Source: Ziziphus jujuba
Lineage: Eukaryota > Streptophyta > Magnoliopsida > Rosales > Rhamnaceae
Direction of reading: 5' to 3'
Assembly: GCF_031755915.1 (NCBI RefSeq)
Contig: NC_083387.1
Location: forward strand, 6,888,501 to 6,952,500
Length of the DNA stretch: 64,000 bases
Shown here one piece after another: positions 38,119-49,051 of this stretch. The notes under the pieces are model-generated. The model was not told where the DNA came from and ran no database searches. It was given only the letters and a program-made list of their open reading frames with translations. The stretch's first letter is position 1. Each line of letters starts with the position of its first letter. The position numbers and the translations under genes are program-made.

Positions 38119-39201
38119 ATGGTAAGTGGAGATGTGTCCGTTGCACAAGTGGCAAAACAGACTCCTGTGGTTCAAACTCCTCTTACTGCAAGTCATGCGG
38201 AAAAACCTGAGAAGTTCGATGGAGCGAATTTCAAAAGGTGGCAACAGAAGATGTTGTTTTACCTGACTACATTGGGCCTTGCAAGGTTCCTAACTGAGGA
38301 CGCACCATCTAGTAGTGAAGAGAGTGACTAAGAAACTTTGATGGCGGTGGATGTGTGGAAGAATTCCAATTATTTATGTCGGAATTATGTCCTTAATGGC
38401 CTATCTGATTCCCTATACGGAGTGTACTGTAGCGCGAAGTCAACGAAAGAGCTGTGGGAAACTTTGGACCGGAAGTACAAGACCGAGAATGCTAGATCCA
38501 GAAAGTTTGTGGTAGGCAGATTTTTGGACTATATGATGGTGGATACCAAGCCACTAATAAGTCAGGTACATGAGTTGGAAGTGCTCATCCAAGAACTTCT
38601 TGCTGAAGGGATGATCATTAATGAAGCCTTTCAAGTGACTTGTATGATTGAGAAACTACCTCCAAGCTGGAGTGACTTCAGGAATTATCTGAAGCACAAA
38701 AGAAAGGAGATGGATATGGAGGCTCTTGTTAGCAAGCTTCGCATAGAAGATGATAATAGGAGATCTGATAGGAGATCCATGAAGGCTGCTGTGAAGGCCA
38801 ATGTTGTGGAGCATAGGACTATCTCCAAGAGTCAAAAGAAGAAACCTGGAATGAGTTCCAAGTTGGGGCCTAAAGGAGTCATCTTCAAAAAGGCCAAGTT
38901 CCAAAGAAAATGCTTCAATTATGACAAGATGGGTCATAGAGCGGCAGATTGTAGATTGCTGAAAAGAAAAAGGAACAAGGAGGCACAGATGATGGAGCAC
39001 ATCACAAGAGAGGTTGATGATATTGACCTAAGCGTTGTTGTCTCTGAGATGAACTTAGTGGGTTCTAACCCAAAAGAGTGGTGGATAGATACAGGTGCAA
39101 CCTGCCACGTATGTGCAGATAGGAGCATGTTCACCTCCTTCGAACCAAAGGCAAATGGGGAGAAGTTGTTCATGGGTAAGTCTACCACATCGGAAATCTA
39201 A
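38119..39201 (+). pseudogene. Copia 1 gag and protease region, interrupted
   Basis: ATG 38119 starts a gag frame (EKPEKFDGANFKRWQQKM) that stops at TAA 38329. It resumes in a shifted frame from 38338 (ELWETLDRKYKTENA, the UBN2-type gag domain). The zinc knuckle is imperfect (CFNYDKMGHRAADC in place of CxxCxxxGHxxxxC). The protease part follows (EWWIDTGATCHVC, with D-T-G retained). The frame ends in a TAA at 39199-39201. Confidence 0.85.
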
Positions 39202-39225
39202 GGGGAGGGCAAGATTGTCCTGAAG

Positions 39226-40176
39226 ATGACCTCTGGGAAGGATTTGACTCTAAATAGTGTATTGTATGTACCAGACATTCGAAAGAATTTGGTGTCTGGA
39301 TCGCTGCTAATCAAACATGGTTTTAGATTAGTGTTTGAGTCAGACAAGGTTATCTTGTCGAAGTATGGGATGTTTGTGGGAAAGGGTTATGAAGTCAATG
39401 GTATGTTCAAATTGAATGTAATGACTGTAAAGCCAAAGTTTATTAATAATAAAGCTAGTACTTCTTCCGTTTACTTGCTTGAGTCTTCCATTTTGTGGCA
39501 TGGTAGACTAGGTCATGCTAATTTTAATTCTCTGCGGAGGTTAATTAACTTGAATCATATTCCCACGTTTGATATTGATACCAAACATAAGTGTGAAACT
39601 TGTGTAGAAGCGAAATTAAAGAGGTTATCATATCAAACAATTGAAAGAAATAATGAACCTCTGGATTTAATACATAGTGATGTATGTGATTTAAAGTTTG
39701 CATCGACTAGAGGTGGTAATAAATATTTTATCACCTTTATTGATGATAGCACAAAATATTGCTATGTGTACCTGCTTAAGAGCAAGGATGAGGCTAGAGA
39801 GAAATTTATTCTCTATAAAACGGAAGTTGAGAATCAACTCACCCGCAAAATTAAAGTGATCAGAAGTGATCGTGGTGGAGAGTATGTAACTCCATTTGGA
39901 GAGTATTGTGCTCAACATGGCATAATACATGAAGTTACTCCACCATATTCGCCACAATCGAATGGTGTGGCTGAACGAAAAAATAGAACTTTGAAAGAAA
40001 TGATGAATGTAATGCTGTTAAGTTCTGAAGAAATGCATCATTTTTCGAATATAATTTTCCGTATAAAGTTGAAGAAGGACCGAGTTCGTCTAAACGAACT
40101 TATGATACTATCAGTGATGATAATCATGATAGTAATCAAGATCAGGAGACTGAAGTTGAAACTGAGGTTGAATTAA
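39226..40176 (+). pseudogene. Copia 1 GAG-pre-integrase and integrase core, C-terminus lost
   Basis: Shows [17 protein letters not shown], a [14 protein letters not shown] zinc site, and the integrase core with acidic residues in [17 protein letters not shown] and VAERKNRTL. After [10 protein letters not shown] the frame runs into unrelated sequence (MIIMIVIKI). An alternate frame there ([13 protein letters not shown] ... RRSKRVR) belongs to the linker before RT, so the integrase C-terminal part is deleted and the frame shifted. Confidence 0.85.
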
Positions 40177-40232
40177 GACGAAGCAAAAGAGTAAGAACAG
40201 AAAAATCCTACAGTCCGGATTTTCTTACTTAT

Positions 40233-41816
40233 ATGCTAGAAAGTGAACCTCAAAGCTTCCAAGAAGCTGTTAGTTCTCCTGAAGGAAATTTATGGAAAGA
40301 AGCCATAAAAAGTGAGATTGATTCCATCTTGCAAAATCATACCTGGAAATTAGTAAATCTTCCTCCAGGTTGTAAACCATTAGGTTACAAATGGATATTT
40401 AAAAGGAAGATGAAAGCAGATGGAACAATAGATAAATACAAGGCAAGGCTTGTAATTAAAGGATACAAGCAACAAGAAGGCCTTGACAATTTTGATACTT
40501 ATTCTCCAGTGACGAAAATAAATTCCATAATGATGGTACTGGAGATTGCTGCATTGCAAAATCTTGAAGTACATCAAATAGATGTGAAAATAGCCTTTCT
40601 TAACGGAGATCTCGATGAAGAGATCTACATGGAGCAACCTGAGGGTTTCTCGACACCAGGACAAGAAAAAAAAGTCTGTAGATTGGTAAAGTTCTTGTAT
40701 GGACTTAAACAAGCCCCAAAGCAATGGCATCAAAAATTTGATAGTGCCATGCTTAGTGATGGATTTAAGATAAATGAGTGTGACAAGTGCGTCTATGTAA
40801 AAGATATAGAGAATGGATATGTCATTCTTTGTCTGTATGTAGATGACATACTCATAGTAGGTAGTGACGACAATATGATCCAAACTACAAAAGCGATGTT
40901 GAAATCTAAATTTGATATGAAAGATATGGAGCTTGTAAATGTGATTTTAGGGATGAAACTCACCAGGACTTCTAATGGTATCATTCTTAGTCAAACGCAT
41001 TATGTAGATAAAATACTAGCTAATTTTAGTAAAGATGACATTAATATAGCCAGAACACCCATTGATGTGAGTTTACACTTATCTGAGAATAAAGGAGAGA
41101 GTGTAGCTCAAATGGAATATGCAAGGGTGATTGGAAGTATGATGTATTTAATGAATTGTACAAGACCAGACTTAGCCTATGCTATAAGTAGACTAAGTAG
41201 ATACACGAGTAATCCAAATGATGAACATTGGAAAGGAATCGTTAGAGTATTAAGATACTTACGATATACTCGTGAATACAGACTGCACTATACGAGATAT
41301 CCTGCTGTATTAGAAGGATACAGTGATGTTAACTGGATATCAGATATAAAGGATTCAAAATCCACTAGTGGCTATGTATTTACATTAGCGGGTGCAGCTG
41401 TAACGTGGAAGTCCTCAAAACAAACAATAATAGCTCGATCCACGATGGAATCAGAGTTCATTGCATTAGATAAATGTGGAGAAGAGGCAGAATGACTATG
41501 CCAATTCTTAGAGGACATTCTAAGGTGGCCTAAACCTGTGCCAGCTATAAGTATACATTGTGATAGTCAATCTGCGATTGGCAGGGCACAGAATATTATG
41601 TATAATGGAAAATCTAGACATATTTGTCGTAGACACAATTCTATTAGACAGTTAATCTCAACTGGAGTTATCTCAATAGACTATGTAAAGTCAAAGAATA
41701 ACATTGTGGATCTGCTAACTAAAGGGTTAAATAGAGAACTAGTTGAGAAGTCATCGAGGGGAATGGGATTGAAGTCCATGAGTAAAGTCGATACGATGGA
41801 AACCCAACCTAGTTGA
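40233..41816 (+). pseudogene. Copia 1 reverse transcriptase and RNase H, one internal stop
   Basis: RVT_2 domain: [56 protein letters not shown], and the catalytic [11 protein letters not shown]. RNase [34 protein letters not shown] at 41493-41495 interrupts it; the same frame then continues (LCQFLEDILRWPKP, IHCDSQSAIGRAQN, NIVDLLTKGL) to a stop at 41814. RT motifs are complete. Confidence 0.9.
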
Positions 41817-42364
41817 CTGGAGATCCCAAGATCTAGGTTCAATGGGACAACGCAATTGTAAAGACTGGTATGAATCACTGTGGGGGTTAATCCTCTGCCC
41901 ATTCCTATGATGAAACAGTGATAGATAGAGGTTAAGCATGAAGTATGCTTTTAATGATTCCTAAAAATGTGTGTTTAGTAATCTATGCATAGTTATGCTG
42001 ATTACATTGGAAATAGAAATCACCTATGTGAGAGAGAAGAGTGGCCGCTTCAAAGGCGAATTGATAAAGGCACAATTCTTTAGAAACTCTCACAGAACCA
42101 GGCAGGTGTTCAAGGCCAAAATGAACACAACAGTGAGAACTGAAGTGTACCAGAGAGGAATTTGTGTGAACTATGTTGTCATTTACACAAACGACGAAAT
42201 GGTTCAAAGATATCGCATCTACCATTAGTCAGTAAAGAAGATATAGTTTCACAAAGGAAGGTTCAAAGAGTAACATCTACCTATCCTATGCAGGTTCCAA
42301 CTGCAGAGCTTTACCACCAGAGTCTTGCATAATCCTTAGAAGTCAAATCATTTATGTGGGGGAT

Positions 42365-42903
42365 TGTAACGTTTTAAGGAATTTGAATGATTTGGACGAT
42401 TTGTAATAGTGGGCATTAAATGAAATTTATTTTGTTGCCATTTTGGGTTTTTGGAAAAGGAAAGAGTAAAAGAAGGAAAAGAAAGAGGCTTTTTTGGGGT
42501 ACAAGAAAATAGAGGGAGAAGAGAGTAAGAAAAATGATTGTTTTTTTTTTTTTATTCTTGTTTGAACAGTGAAAAGTTTTCCTAAAAGGTTTGCATTTAC
42601 AGAGTGGTAAAGCAGAGGTATACAAAAAGTTCGAGGGAAAGCTTTGGTGGTGCTACATCCAAAAGTTTTCGATTCCGTTGTATCCTGGGAGACAACCGTC
42701 AGAAAACATCTGCACCGATGATACGGAAATTGTCTTAAGGACACTGTGGTATCACACAGGCTTCGGATTATTTTTCAACCAGCAGATTAAAACTAAGGAC
42801 ATACAGGTTTTTATTTTATATTTTTATTTCTTGTATTTGATAATGATTATTGACAATTGTTATTCCACATATATACACATATATCCATGTTATTTATCTA
42901 ACA
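42365..42903 (+). repeat. 3' LTR of copia element 1
   Basis: 539 bp copy of the 5' LTR, starting TGTAACG directly after a G-rich polypurine tract and ending CTAACA next to the TTCCT target duplication. Confidence 0.9.
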
Positions 42904-43451
42904 TTCCTATGCTTTGTTAAAAATCCTAAATGCATGAGACTTGACTCTTTAAACTGCATGATTTCTCTTGGCATAAATTATTAACCTTCAATAAAACCCA
43001 AATGAGAATGAATATTGATGTGAACAAAAAATTGTGCAAGCTTTACCATAGATTGGCAAATTTATTCCTATATGAAAGCTATATAGAATTGGTATATTTT
43101 GGAATTCATATTTATATACTGAGACTTTGTTGCTTCTGTTTAATTTTAAATGTGTCTGGCCAGGGTGAAGATTGATGATAATTAAATTCAAGGTGGCCAC
43201 AATTTGAGAACTAAGGACGTAGATGAAGCAATAGCTAGGGCAGTGAGAGAAGCAGTCTCTGTGGGCCAGATTGTTGACATCTGCGATATGTGTGAGGGCG
43301 AGATCATGGATCCCTATGGTTTCCTCTGGGCTATTTACTCCCCAGCAAAAAATCCAACACAGAAAGCGATCCTTGCAGGATTTGTCGATAGGAAGTTGGA
43401 TCCAACACGCCGTACATTTCCATAGACGAAGATAAGTAGTTCTTCAAGAAT

Positions 43452-43850
43452 GTTGCAATTAATGCTGCACATTTCTAAAGAGAATTCTAGAACTACTTTG
43501 GTGGCATGTAAGAGTTTAAGTTTGACTTGACTTCCTCATATGTGTACGTATTCAAGTTGAACTTGGCTTCCTAGGATATTCATGTATGTAAGAGTTTAAG
43601 TTTGACTTGACTTTCTCATGTGTGTAAGTGTTTAACTTAAACTTTGCTTCCTAGAATCTAGAACATTCATGGATGGTTTAGTTGGCCAAGGAACCCACCT
43701 TGTACTTGTATAATAGGAAGCTATTGCTTCCACAACAAAAATAACAATTACATTAAAAAAAGAAAAAGAAAAAGGTAGCTCTATCGTATTTTCCTTTCTC
43801 CTTTCCTTTCTCCACTGAGAGTATCTCAGAATATCTTTCAATAAATTACA
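43452..43850 (+). repeat. 5' LTR of copia element 2
   Basis: About 399 bp. It contains a direct sub-repeat of AAGAGTTTAAGTTTGACTTG with variants. Ends just before the TAAG and primer-binding site. Confidence 0.85.
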
Positions 43851-43908
43851 TAAGTGGTATCAGAGCCTAATTTGTTCATTAACTAGGTGTAGTTATTTTC
43901 ATTCACCA

Positions 43909-44820
43909 TGGTCGAGAACAACTTCCGTACAATTTCAGTTCTAGTCTTTAGTGGTGAAAACTACAATTTTTGGTCTATAAAGATGACCAATTATTTTAGA
44001 TCCCAAAAATTATGGGATATTGTTAGTGAGGGCTACACTATTCCTACTAACATTACCATACTTAATGACAATCAAAAGAAAAAGCTTGATGAGAATCAAC
44101 AAAAGGATTCCCAAGCTTTGTTCGTTCTGCAACAAGCCGTGGCGGATGAAATCTTTCCAAGGATTATGGGAGCTACAACAGCAAAGGAGGCATGAGATGC
44201 ACTACAGGAGGAGTTTCAAGGCAAAGTTCAAGTACGTGCCATAAAACTACAGACTCTAAGAAAAGATTTTGAAAATTTAAAAATGAAAGATTTTGAGACT
44301 GCTAAAGATTACTACTCAAGAATAAAAGTAGTTAATCAAATGAGGGCCTATGGAGAGAATATTTTTGAAAAGAAAGTAGGAGAAAAAATTTTAATTAGTT
44401 GTACAGAAAAATATAATGCAATTATTACTGCTATTGAAGAATCTAAGATATTGAAAACTTAACAGCAACATAATTAATGGGCTCTCTAGAAGTATATGAG
44501 AAAAGATTGAGTAGGCGGAATGAAAATTCTATGGAAAATGCTTTTCAGTCTAAAATAAAAATGCGGTCTCAAAATACTAAAGATGGATGGAAAAAACCAC
44601 AAGAAAATTCTTGAAATAACCAAAACAAAAATAGCAAATATCCTCCTTGTGATATTTGCAAAAGAAAAAGTCATTTGGAAAAAGAAAGGAAAACCACAGT
44701 GCAAAGTTTGTAGAAAATTTGGGCACGTAGGAAAAGATTGTCGCTTTAAAAACATACATCAAGTTAATTTTATTGAAGGACATAGAAAATCATATATTCT
44801 ATATCTCACAAGGTGAAGAT
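43909..44820 (+). pseudogene. Copia 2 gag, broken
   Basis: ATG 43909 begins MVENNFRTISVLVFSGENYN, FWSIKMTNYFRSQKLWDIV, the DUF4219/UBN2 gag start. A TGA at 44193-44195 interrupts it; after that AIKLQTLRKDFENLKMKDFE and further pieces continue in broken frames. A zinc knuckle survives (CKVCRKFGHVGKDC, near 44701-44742). Confidence 0.85.
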
Positions 44821-46970
44821 AAAAAAGGCACTTGATATTTAGATAGTGGTTGCAGTAACCACATGACAAAAGATGAAAGTATTTTCTGTAGTCTAAATAA
44901 AATACGAACAAAAGTTAAAATTGGAAATAAGGAATTTATAGAGGCTACGGGAAAAGGATCCATTGCTGTAGAAACCAAAAAAGGTAAACGATGCATTAAT
45001 GATGTATTTTAGTCCTTTCAACAAATCAAAATCTACTTAGTGTTGGTCAAATGATAGAGAAAGGATACTCTTTGAACCTTGAAGGTGATTCATGTACAAT
45101 ATATGACAAGACAGAAAAGGGTATATTTCTTGGCTATAGCTTGCAATCAAAAGGCTATCGAATTTATAGCCTGGAATCAAACAAGTTAATCATCAGTCGA
45201 GACGTTCAGTTTGATGAAGATGCATCCTACAACTGGAAAACTAAAGAAGTTGAAAGGAAGAAAATTTGTGTACCAGCAATAGAATAACAAAGAGAGGAGG
45301 AGCCAGATGAAACTCAAGGACCTCAAGAGACAAATCAAGAATCTCCAACTCATCAAATGCAGCAATAAATCGAGCCAAAGGATTCATCACCAGCATTAAC
45401 TCCTCGAAGAACTCGACTATCAATAGAGATTTATGAATCATGCAACTTGGCCATAGTGGAGCCTGGGAGTTTTAAAGAAGCTTCAAAACATGAAGTCTGG
45501 GTCAAAGCAATGGAAGAAGAGATAAGAATGATCGAAAAGAATAAAACATGGGAGTTGGTGGATCTTCCTTTGAACAAAGATGTCATTGGAGTAAAGTAGG
45601 TATATAAGACAAAACTTAACTCTGATGGATCGATACAAAAACATAAGGCTCAACTAGTGGCAAAAGGATATAAGTAGCAATTCAAAATTGGCTACAATGA
45701 AACATTTGCTCCTATTGCTCGTCTCGACACTAAAAGGGCACTCTTAGCATTAGCTGCTCAAAAGAGGTGGAAAATATATCAATTAGATGTGAAGTCTACA
45801 TTCCTTAATGGCTATTTGGAAGAAGAGATTTACATTGAATAGCCACAGGGGTTTGTGGTACAAGGACAAGAAAATAAAGTGCTAAGATTAAAAAAGGCCT
45901 TATACAGACTAAAACAAGCCCTACGAGCCTAGTACAATCGAATTGACACCTATTTCATTAAGCAAGGATTCAGGAAGAGCTATAGTGAGCCTACACTATA
46001 CATCAAGACCCAAGGTACGGACAACACTCTTATTGTTTCTTTATATGTTGATGATCTTATATATACAGGAAACAATGAGAAAATGATTGAGGAATTTAAA
46101 AAAGAGATGTTGAAGACATCTGAAATGACGGATTTTTGCTTGATGCATTACTTTCTCAGAATTAGAGGTACCAATGTGATGAAGGAATGTTTATTTCTCA
46201 AAAGAAATATACTAAAGATATTATTAAAAAATTCAAGATGAGTGGTTGCAAAACTGTAGCAATACCACTTGATAATTGTCAGACAATGAAGAAAGACGAT
46301 GGATCACCACCAGCCAATAACTCGACATTTCGAATTCTCATCGGAAGTCTTCTATATCTAACAACTATAGACCGGACATCATGTATGCAACAAGTTTGCT
46401 ATCAAGGTTCATGGAGAATTCAACTCAAGTGCATTATGGAGCTGTAAAAAGAATACTCAGATATCTACAAGGAACTAAAGATTATGGTATATGGTATAGA
46501 TCCATTTCTAATTCACAACTGCTTGGATTCAGAGACAGTGACTGGTCAGGATCAGTAGATGACATGTGAAGTACTTCTGGCTATGCATTCTCTCTTGACT
46601 CAGGCATTTTCTCTTGGGAATTAAAGAGGCAAGCAACAGTTGCACAATCATCTACAAAGGCAGAATATATTACAGCTGCATATGCCACAAGTCAGTCATT
46701 ATGGCTCAAGTACATATTTGAAGATTTTGGAGAACCACAAAATGAACCAACAACAATATACTGCGATAGCAAGTTAGCAATAGCAATGGTGAAGAACCCA
46801 ATGTTCCATAACATGACCAAACACATTAAAAGAAAATATCACTTCGTCCGTGAAGCTGAGGCAAACAAAGAAATTGCAATCAAATACTGCAAGACTGAAG
46901 AGTAATTAGCGGACATCTTCATCAAGGCACTACTTCAAAACAAATTCGAATTACTAAGAAGCAAGATTTG
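44820..46970 (+). pseudogene. Copia 2 protease-RT-RNase H remnant, integrase deleted
   Basis: The protease site (YLDSGCSNHMTKDE, with DSG) and NLLSVGQMIEKGYSLNLEGD are followed directly, near 45108, by GIFLGYSLQSKGYRIYSLES, which normally comes after integrase. The whole GAG-pre-integrase and integrase core is therefore absent. RT motifs follow with several TAG/TGA stops (VYKTKLNSDGSIQKHKA, YQLDVKSTFLNGYLEEEIY, SLYVDDLIYTG). RNase H motifs: STSGYAFSLDSGIFSWE, SSTKAEYITAAYATSQ, YCDSKLAIAMVKNP. Confidence 0.88.
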
Positions 46971-46998
46971 AGTAATAGAAATGTGCATCAAGGAGGAG

Positions 46999-47391
46999 TG
47001 TTGCAATTAATGCTGCACATTTCTAAAGAGAATTCTAGAACTACTTAGGTGGCATGTAAAAGTTTAAGTTTAACTTGACTTCGTCATATATGTAAGTGTT
47101 CAAGTTGAATTTGGCTTCCTAGGATATTCATGTGTGTAAGAGTTTAAGTTTGACTTGACTTCCTCATGTGTGTAAATGTTTAAGTTAAATTTTGTTTCCT
47201 AGAACCTAGAACATTCATGAATGATTTAGTTGGCCAAGAAACCCACTTTGTACTTGTATAAATAGGAAGTTATTGCTTCCATAACAAAAATAACAATTAC
47301 ATTAAAAAAAAAAAGGTAGCTCTATATTATTTTCCTTTCTCCTTTCCTTTCTCCACCGAGAGTATCCTAGAATATCTTTCAACAAATTCCA
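46999..47391 (+). repeat. 3' LTR of copia element 2
   Basis: About 393 bp, matching the 5' LTR with scattered substitutions and a few indels, including a shorter A-run near 47305. Confidence 0.85.
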
Positions 47392-47819
47392 TCAAGGAAG
47401 AATCGCAGCAATTCGCCAATCCTAACGAAAGTAGTTTGTCCAGAATCACCTAAATGATCTTAACAAACTCCCCTATCGTTTTGTTCAAAGGAATAGGAAT
47501 GATTTTTTCAGTAGAAGTTCTGATTTTCCATTGTTTCTTGAATATAAGGAAGGAATGAGGACTTCAATATGTTTCAGTGTTATATCTGAATTAGCATTCT
47601 AATAGGTAGGTACACAGGTTCATTGTTGAAAGTATATATATAATGCCATAGAAATATGAATTTTGGGCCTTATCTATCAAGGTGTATGTAAAATCTTTTT
47701 CCATCTTTTCAGAGGGATAATGGTTCTTGCTATTGGTGAAAATATAAATTTCTGTTATTAGTTGAGATTCAAAGAAGTGATTGTAGAAAGTGTTAAATGC
47801 TTCATAATTGAAGATATGA

Positions 47820-48340
47820 TGGGCCTTCGGGTCTCTTCAAAGCATTTTACATATTCTTTTTGAATTCATCGCATCCTGCGCAATCGAAGCATTTTACATA
47901 TTCTTTTTGAATTCATCAAAGGCTTAGGTATGAAAACCCTGACAATATTTTACGTTCATATTGGCTGGCTTATTAAAACATCGTGAATTTGCATCCCTTG
48001 GCGTATTATCAAATTTGAATATCATAAAAATTAACATTGTGCTAGACTTGTAATCATTAATTGCTCTCTGTTTTATGAGTTTACAAAACTTTCATTGTAA
48101 TTGTTGGCTATGCGCATCTACAACCAACTTGGAGGCAGCTTTGGCGAACTTTTTACCTTAGGTCAGTCTCTAGGAAGTGTAATTGTCTCTAAGTGCCAAC
48201 TTTGAGATAATTGCACTTATTCTGTGAAAATAATGAATGGCATGCAGATAAAAGAAACACCAATGTTTCACTACGTAATTCATACCTCTCTGTGCTGTGA
48301 TAGACGTCTATTCATGACACTATAGCCTTTTAAAAACTCT
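47820..48340 (+). pseudogene. Displaced exon 6-7 region of the second membrane-protein copy
   Basis: GGTCTCTTCAAAGCATTTTAC near 47831 matches exon 6 of the intact gene (27509 onward), and ATCTACAACCAACTTGGAG near 48117 matches exon 7 (27796 onward). The following intron also matches (GTTTCACTACGTAATTCATA against 28004). Exon 6 carries a local duplication of CGAAGCATTTTACATATTC-type sequence. Frames are broken. This is the missing 3' part of the copy that ends near 32700, now about 15 kb away. Confidence 0.75.
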
Positions 48341-49047
48341 TTACCAAAAAATGTATACATGTATGTTTAATGTTCTTTTAAACCTTATGATAGTTCAAGA
48401 CAGGTAATGGCTCGTTAATATTAAAAAGGCTTAAGAATCATTTAGAAAATAAATGCCAACAGTAAATCCTTTGTATGTGCTTTTTATGCGACTTGCCATG
48501 GAAAATTAACCAACCTGATTTTGTATTGTCTCTGATTAATTGTAAAATGGTTTTACAATGAGGGTACACTGCCCTTTTAATTGTATACTTTGCAAGATGG
48601 GTTTGTTGTGTGTATTGTCTCTCATTAATTGTAAAATGATTTTACAATCCTTCAGAACATGGAGCGGGCCTTTTATAGGTCTTGCGAGATGGGTTTGTTG
48701 TGCAGGGTTAAGTTGACTTTGGGCCACAGTAGAATTTCGTTATGATATTCCGTCTACTATTGTATATTCTAAGTTGACATTTGGGTTGCTATAGAACTTT
48801 CGGAGTTGATTTGCGGGCCACCGTAGAGCTTTCCAAGTTGACGTATGGGCCACTATAGAGCTTTCCACATTGATTTCTTTTTATATTGTTCATCTTGCCA
48901 CTGCATGCTTTGTCCTTCCTTATTGCTGGCTGATGTGGAGAAGTAGGTACTATTCCTCATAGACAATTGGGTCTTGTTCTAGTTCTGTTCTTCTCCACGT
49001 GGTCTTCGGGTGGTTCAGTTATCAGCTTCTTTAATCAAATTATCAAT
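48341..49047. other. Non-coding region with small repeats
   Basis: No gene is seen. TTGTCTCT(C/G)ATTAATTGTAAAATG is repeated (about 48526 and 48618), as are GCGAGATGGGTTTGTTGTG (about 48590 and 48687) and CCACTATAGAGCTTTCC-like phrases (48740-48870). It probably comes from an old, unidentified repeat. Confidence 0.45.
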
Positions 49048-49051
49048 ATAG

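Larger units (their letters stand above)
36423..42903 (+). mobile_element. Ty1-copia LTR retrotransposon 1, in the VOC intron
   Basis: LTRs at 36423-36963 and 42365-42903 both start TGTAACGTTTTAAGG and end CTAACA. The 5-bp direct repeat TTCCT flanks the element exactly (36418-36422 and 42904-42908). The internal order gag, protease, integrase, RT, RNase H is that of Copia. The 3' LTR is preceded by a purine tract (GTGGGGGAT). No initiator-Met primer-binding site (TGGTATCAGAGC) is seen after the 5' LTR. Breaks: stops in gag and RNase H, and loss of the integrase C-terminal part. It lies in the same orientation as the host gene. Confidence 0.92.
36034..43425 (+). pseudogene. VOC (glyoxalase/bleomycin-resistance fold) gene, split by a copia element
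   Basis: Exon A (36034-36314) has FSMEEHEKRE, then LPFYVEVPDSEVQKAVSFYK, EAFGALEF and VSAELNLCGIQINICEK, the first half of a VOC domain. Exon B (about 43193-43425) has LRTKDVDEAIARAVREAV and DPYGFLWAIYSPAKNP, the second half. This is the pattern of small plant VOC proteins such as the At5g48480 type, whose function is not established. The intron is about 6.9 kb and carries a whole copia element; a second copia lies 26 bp after the stop codon. Two signs of decay: an upstream frame from 35913 (MMQEVQTSATSV) runs into a stop at 36011 out of frame with exon A, and the most obvious donor (36315) and acceptor (43192) do not keep the frame. An unusual splice choice could still rescue it. Confidence 0.6.
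43452..47391 (+). mobile_element. Ty1-copia LTR retrotransposon 2, just after the VOC stop codon
   Basis: LTRs at 43452-43850 and 46999-47391 start TGTTGCAATTAATGC and end near AATTACA/AATTCCA. A canonical primer-binding site (TGGTATCAGAGCC, 43855-43867) follows the 5' LTR, and a purine tract (AAGGAGGAG) precedes the 3' LTR. Possible target duplication TCAAG (43445-43449 and 47392-47396), but two extra bases separate it from the 5' LTR. Only 3.9 kb long because the GAG-pre-integrase and integrase are deleted; the RT has many stops. Same orientation as copia 1 and the host gene. Confidence 0.9.

Noticed and set aside
40380..40883. 167-codon minus-strand ORF
   Set aside because: Antisense shadow of the copia 1 reverse transcriptase, which has clear RT motifs on the other strand.
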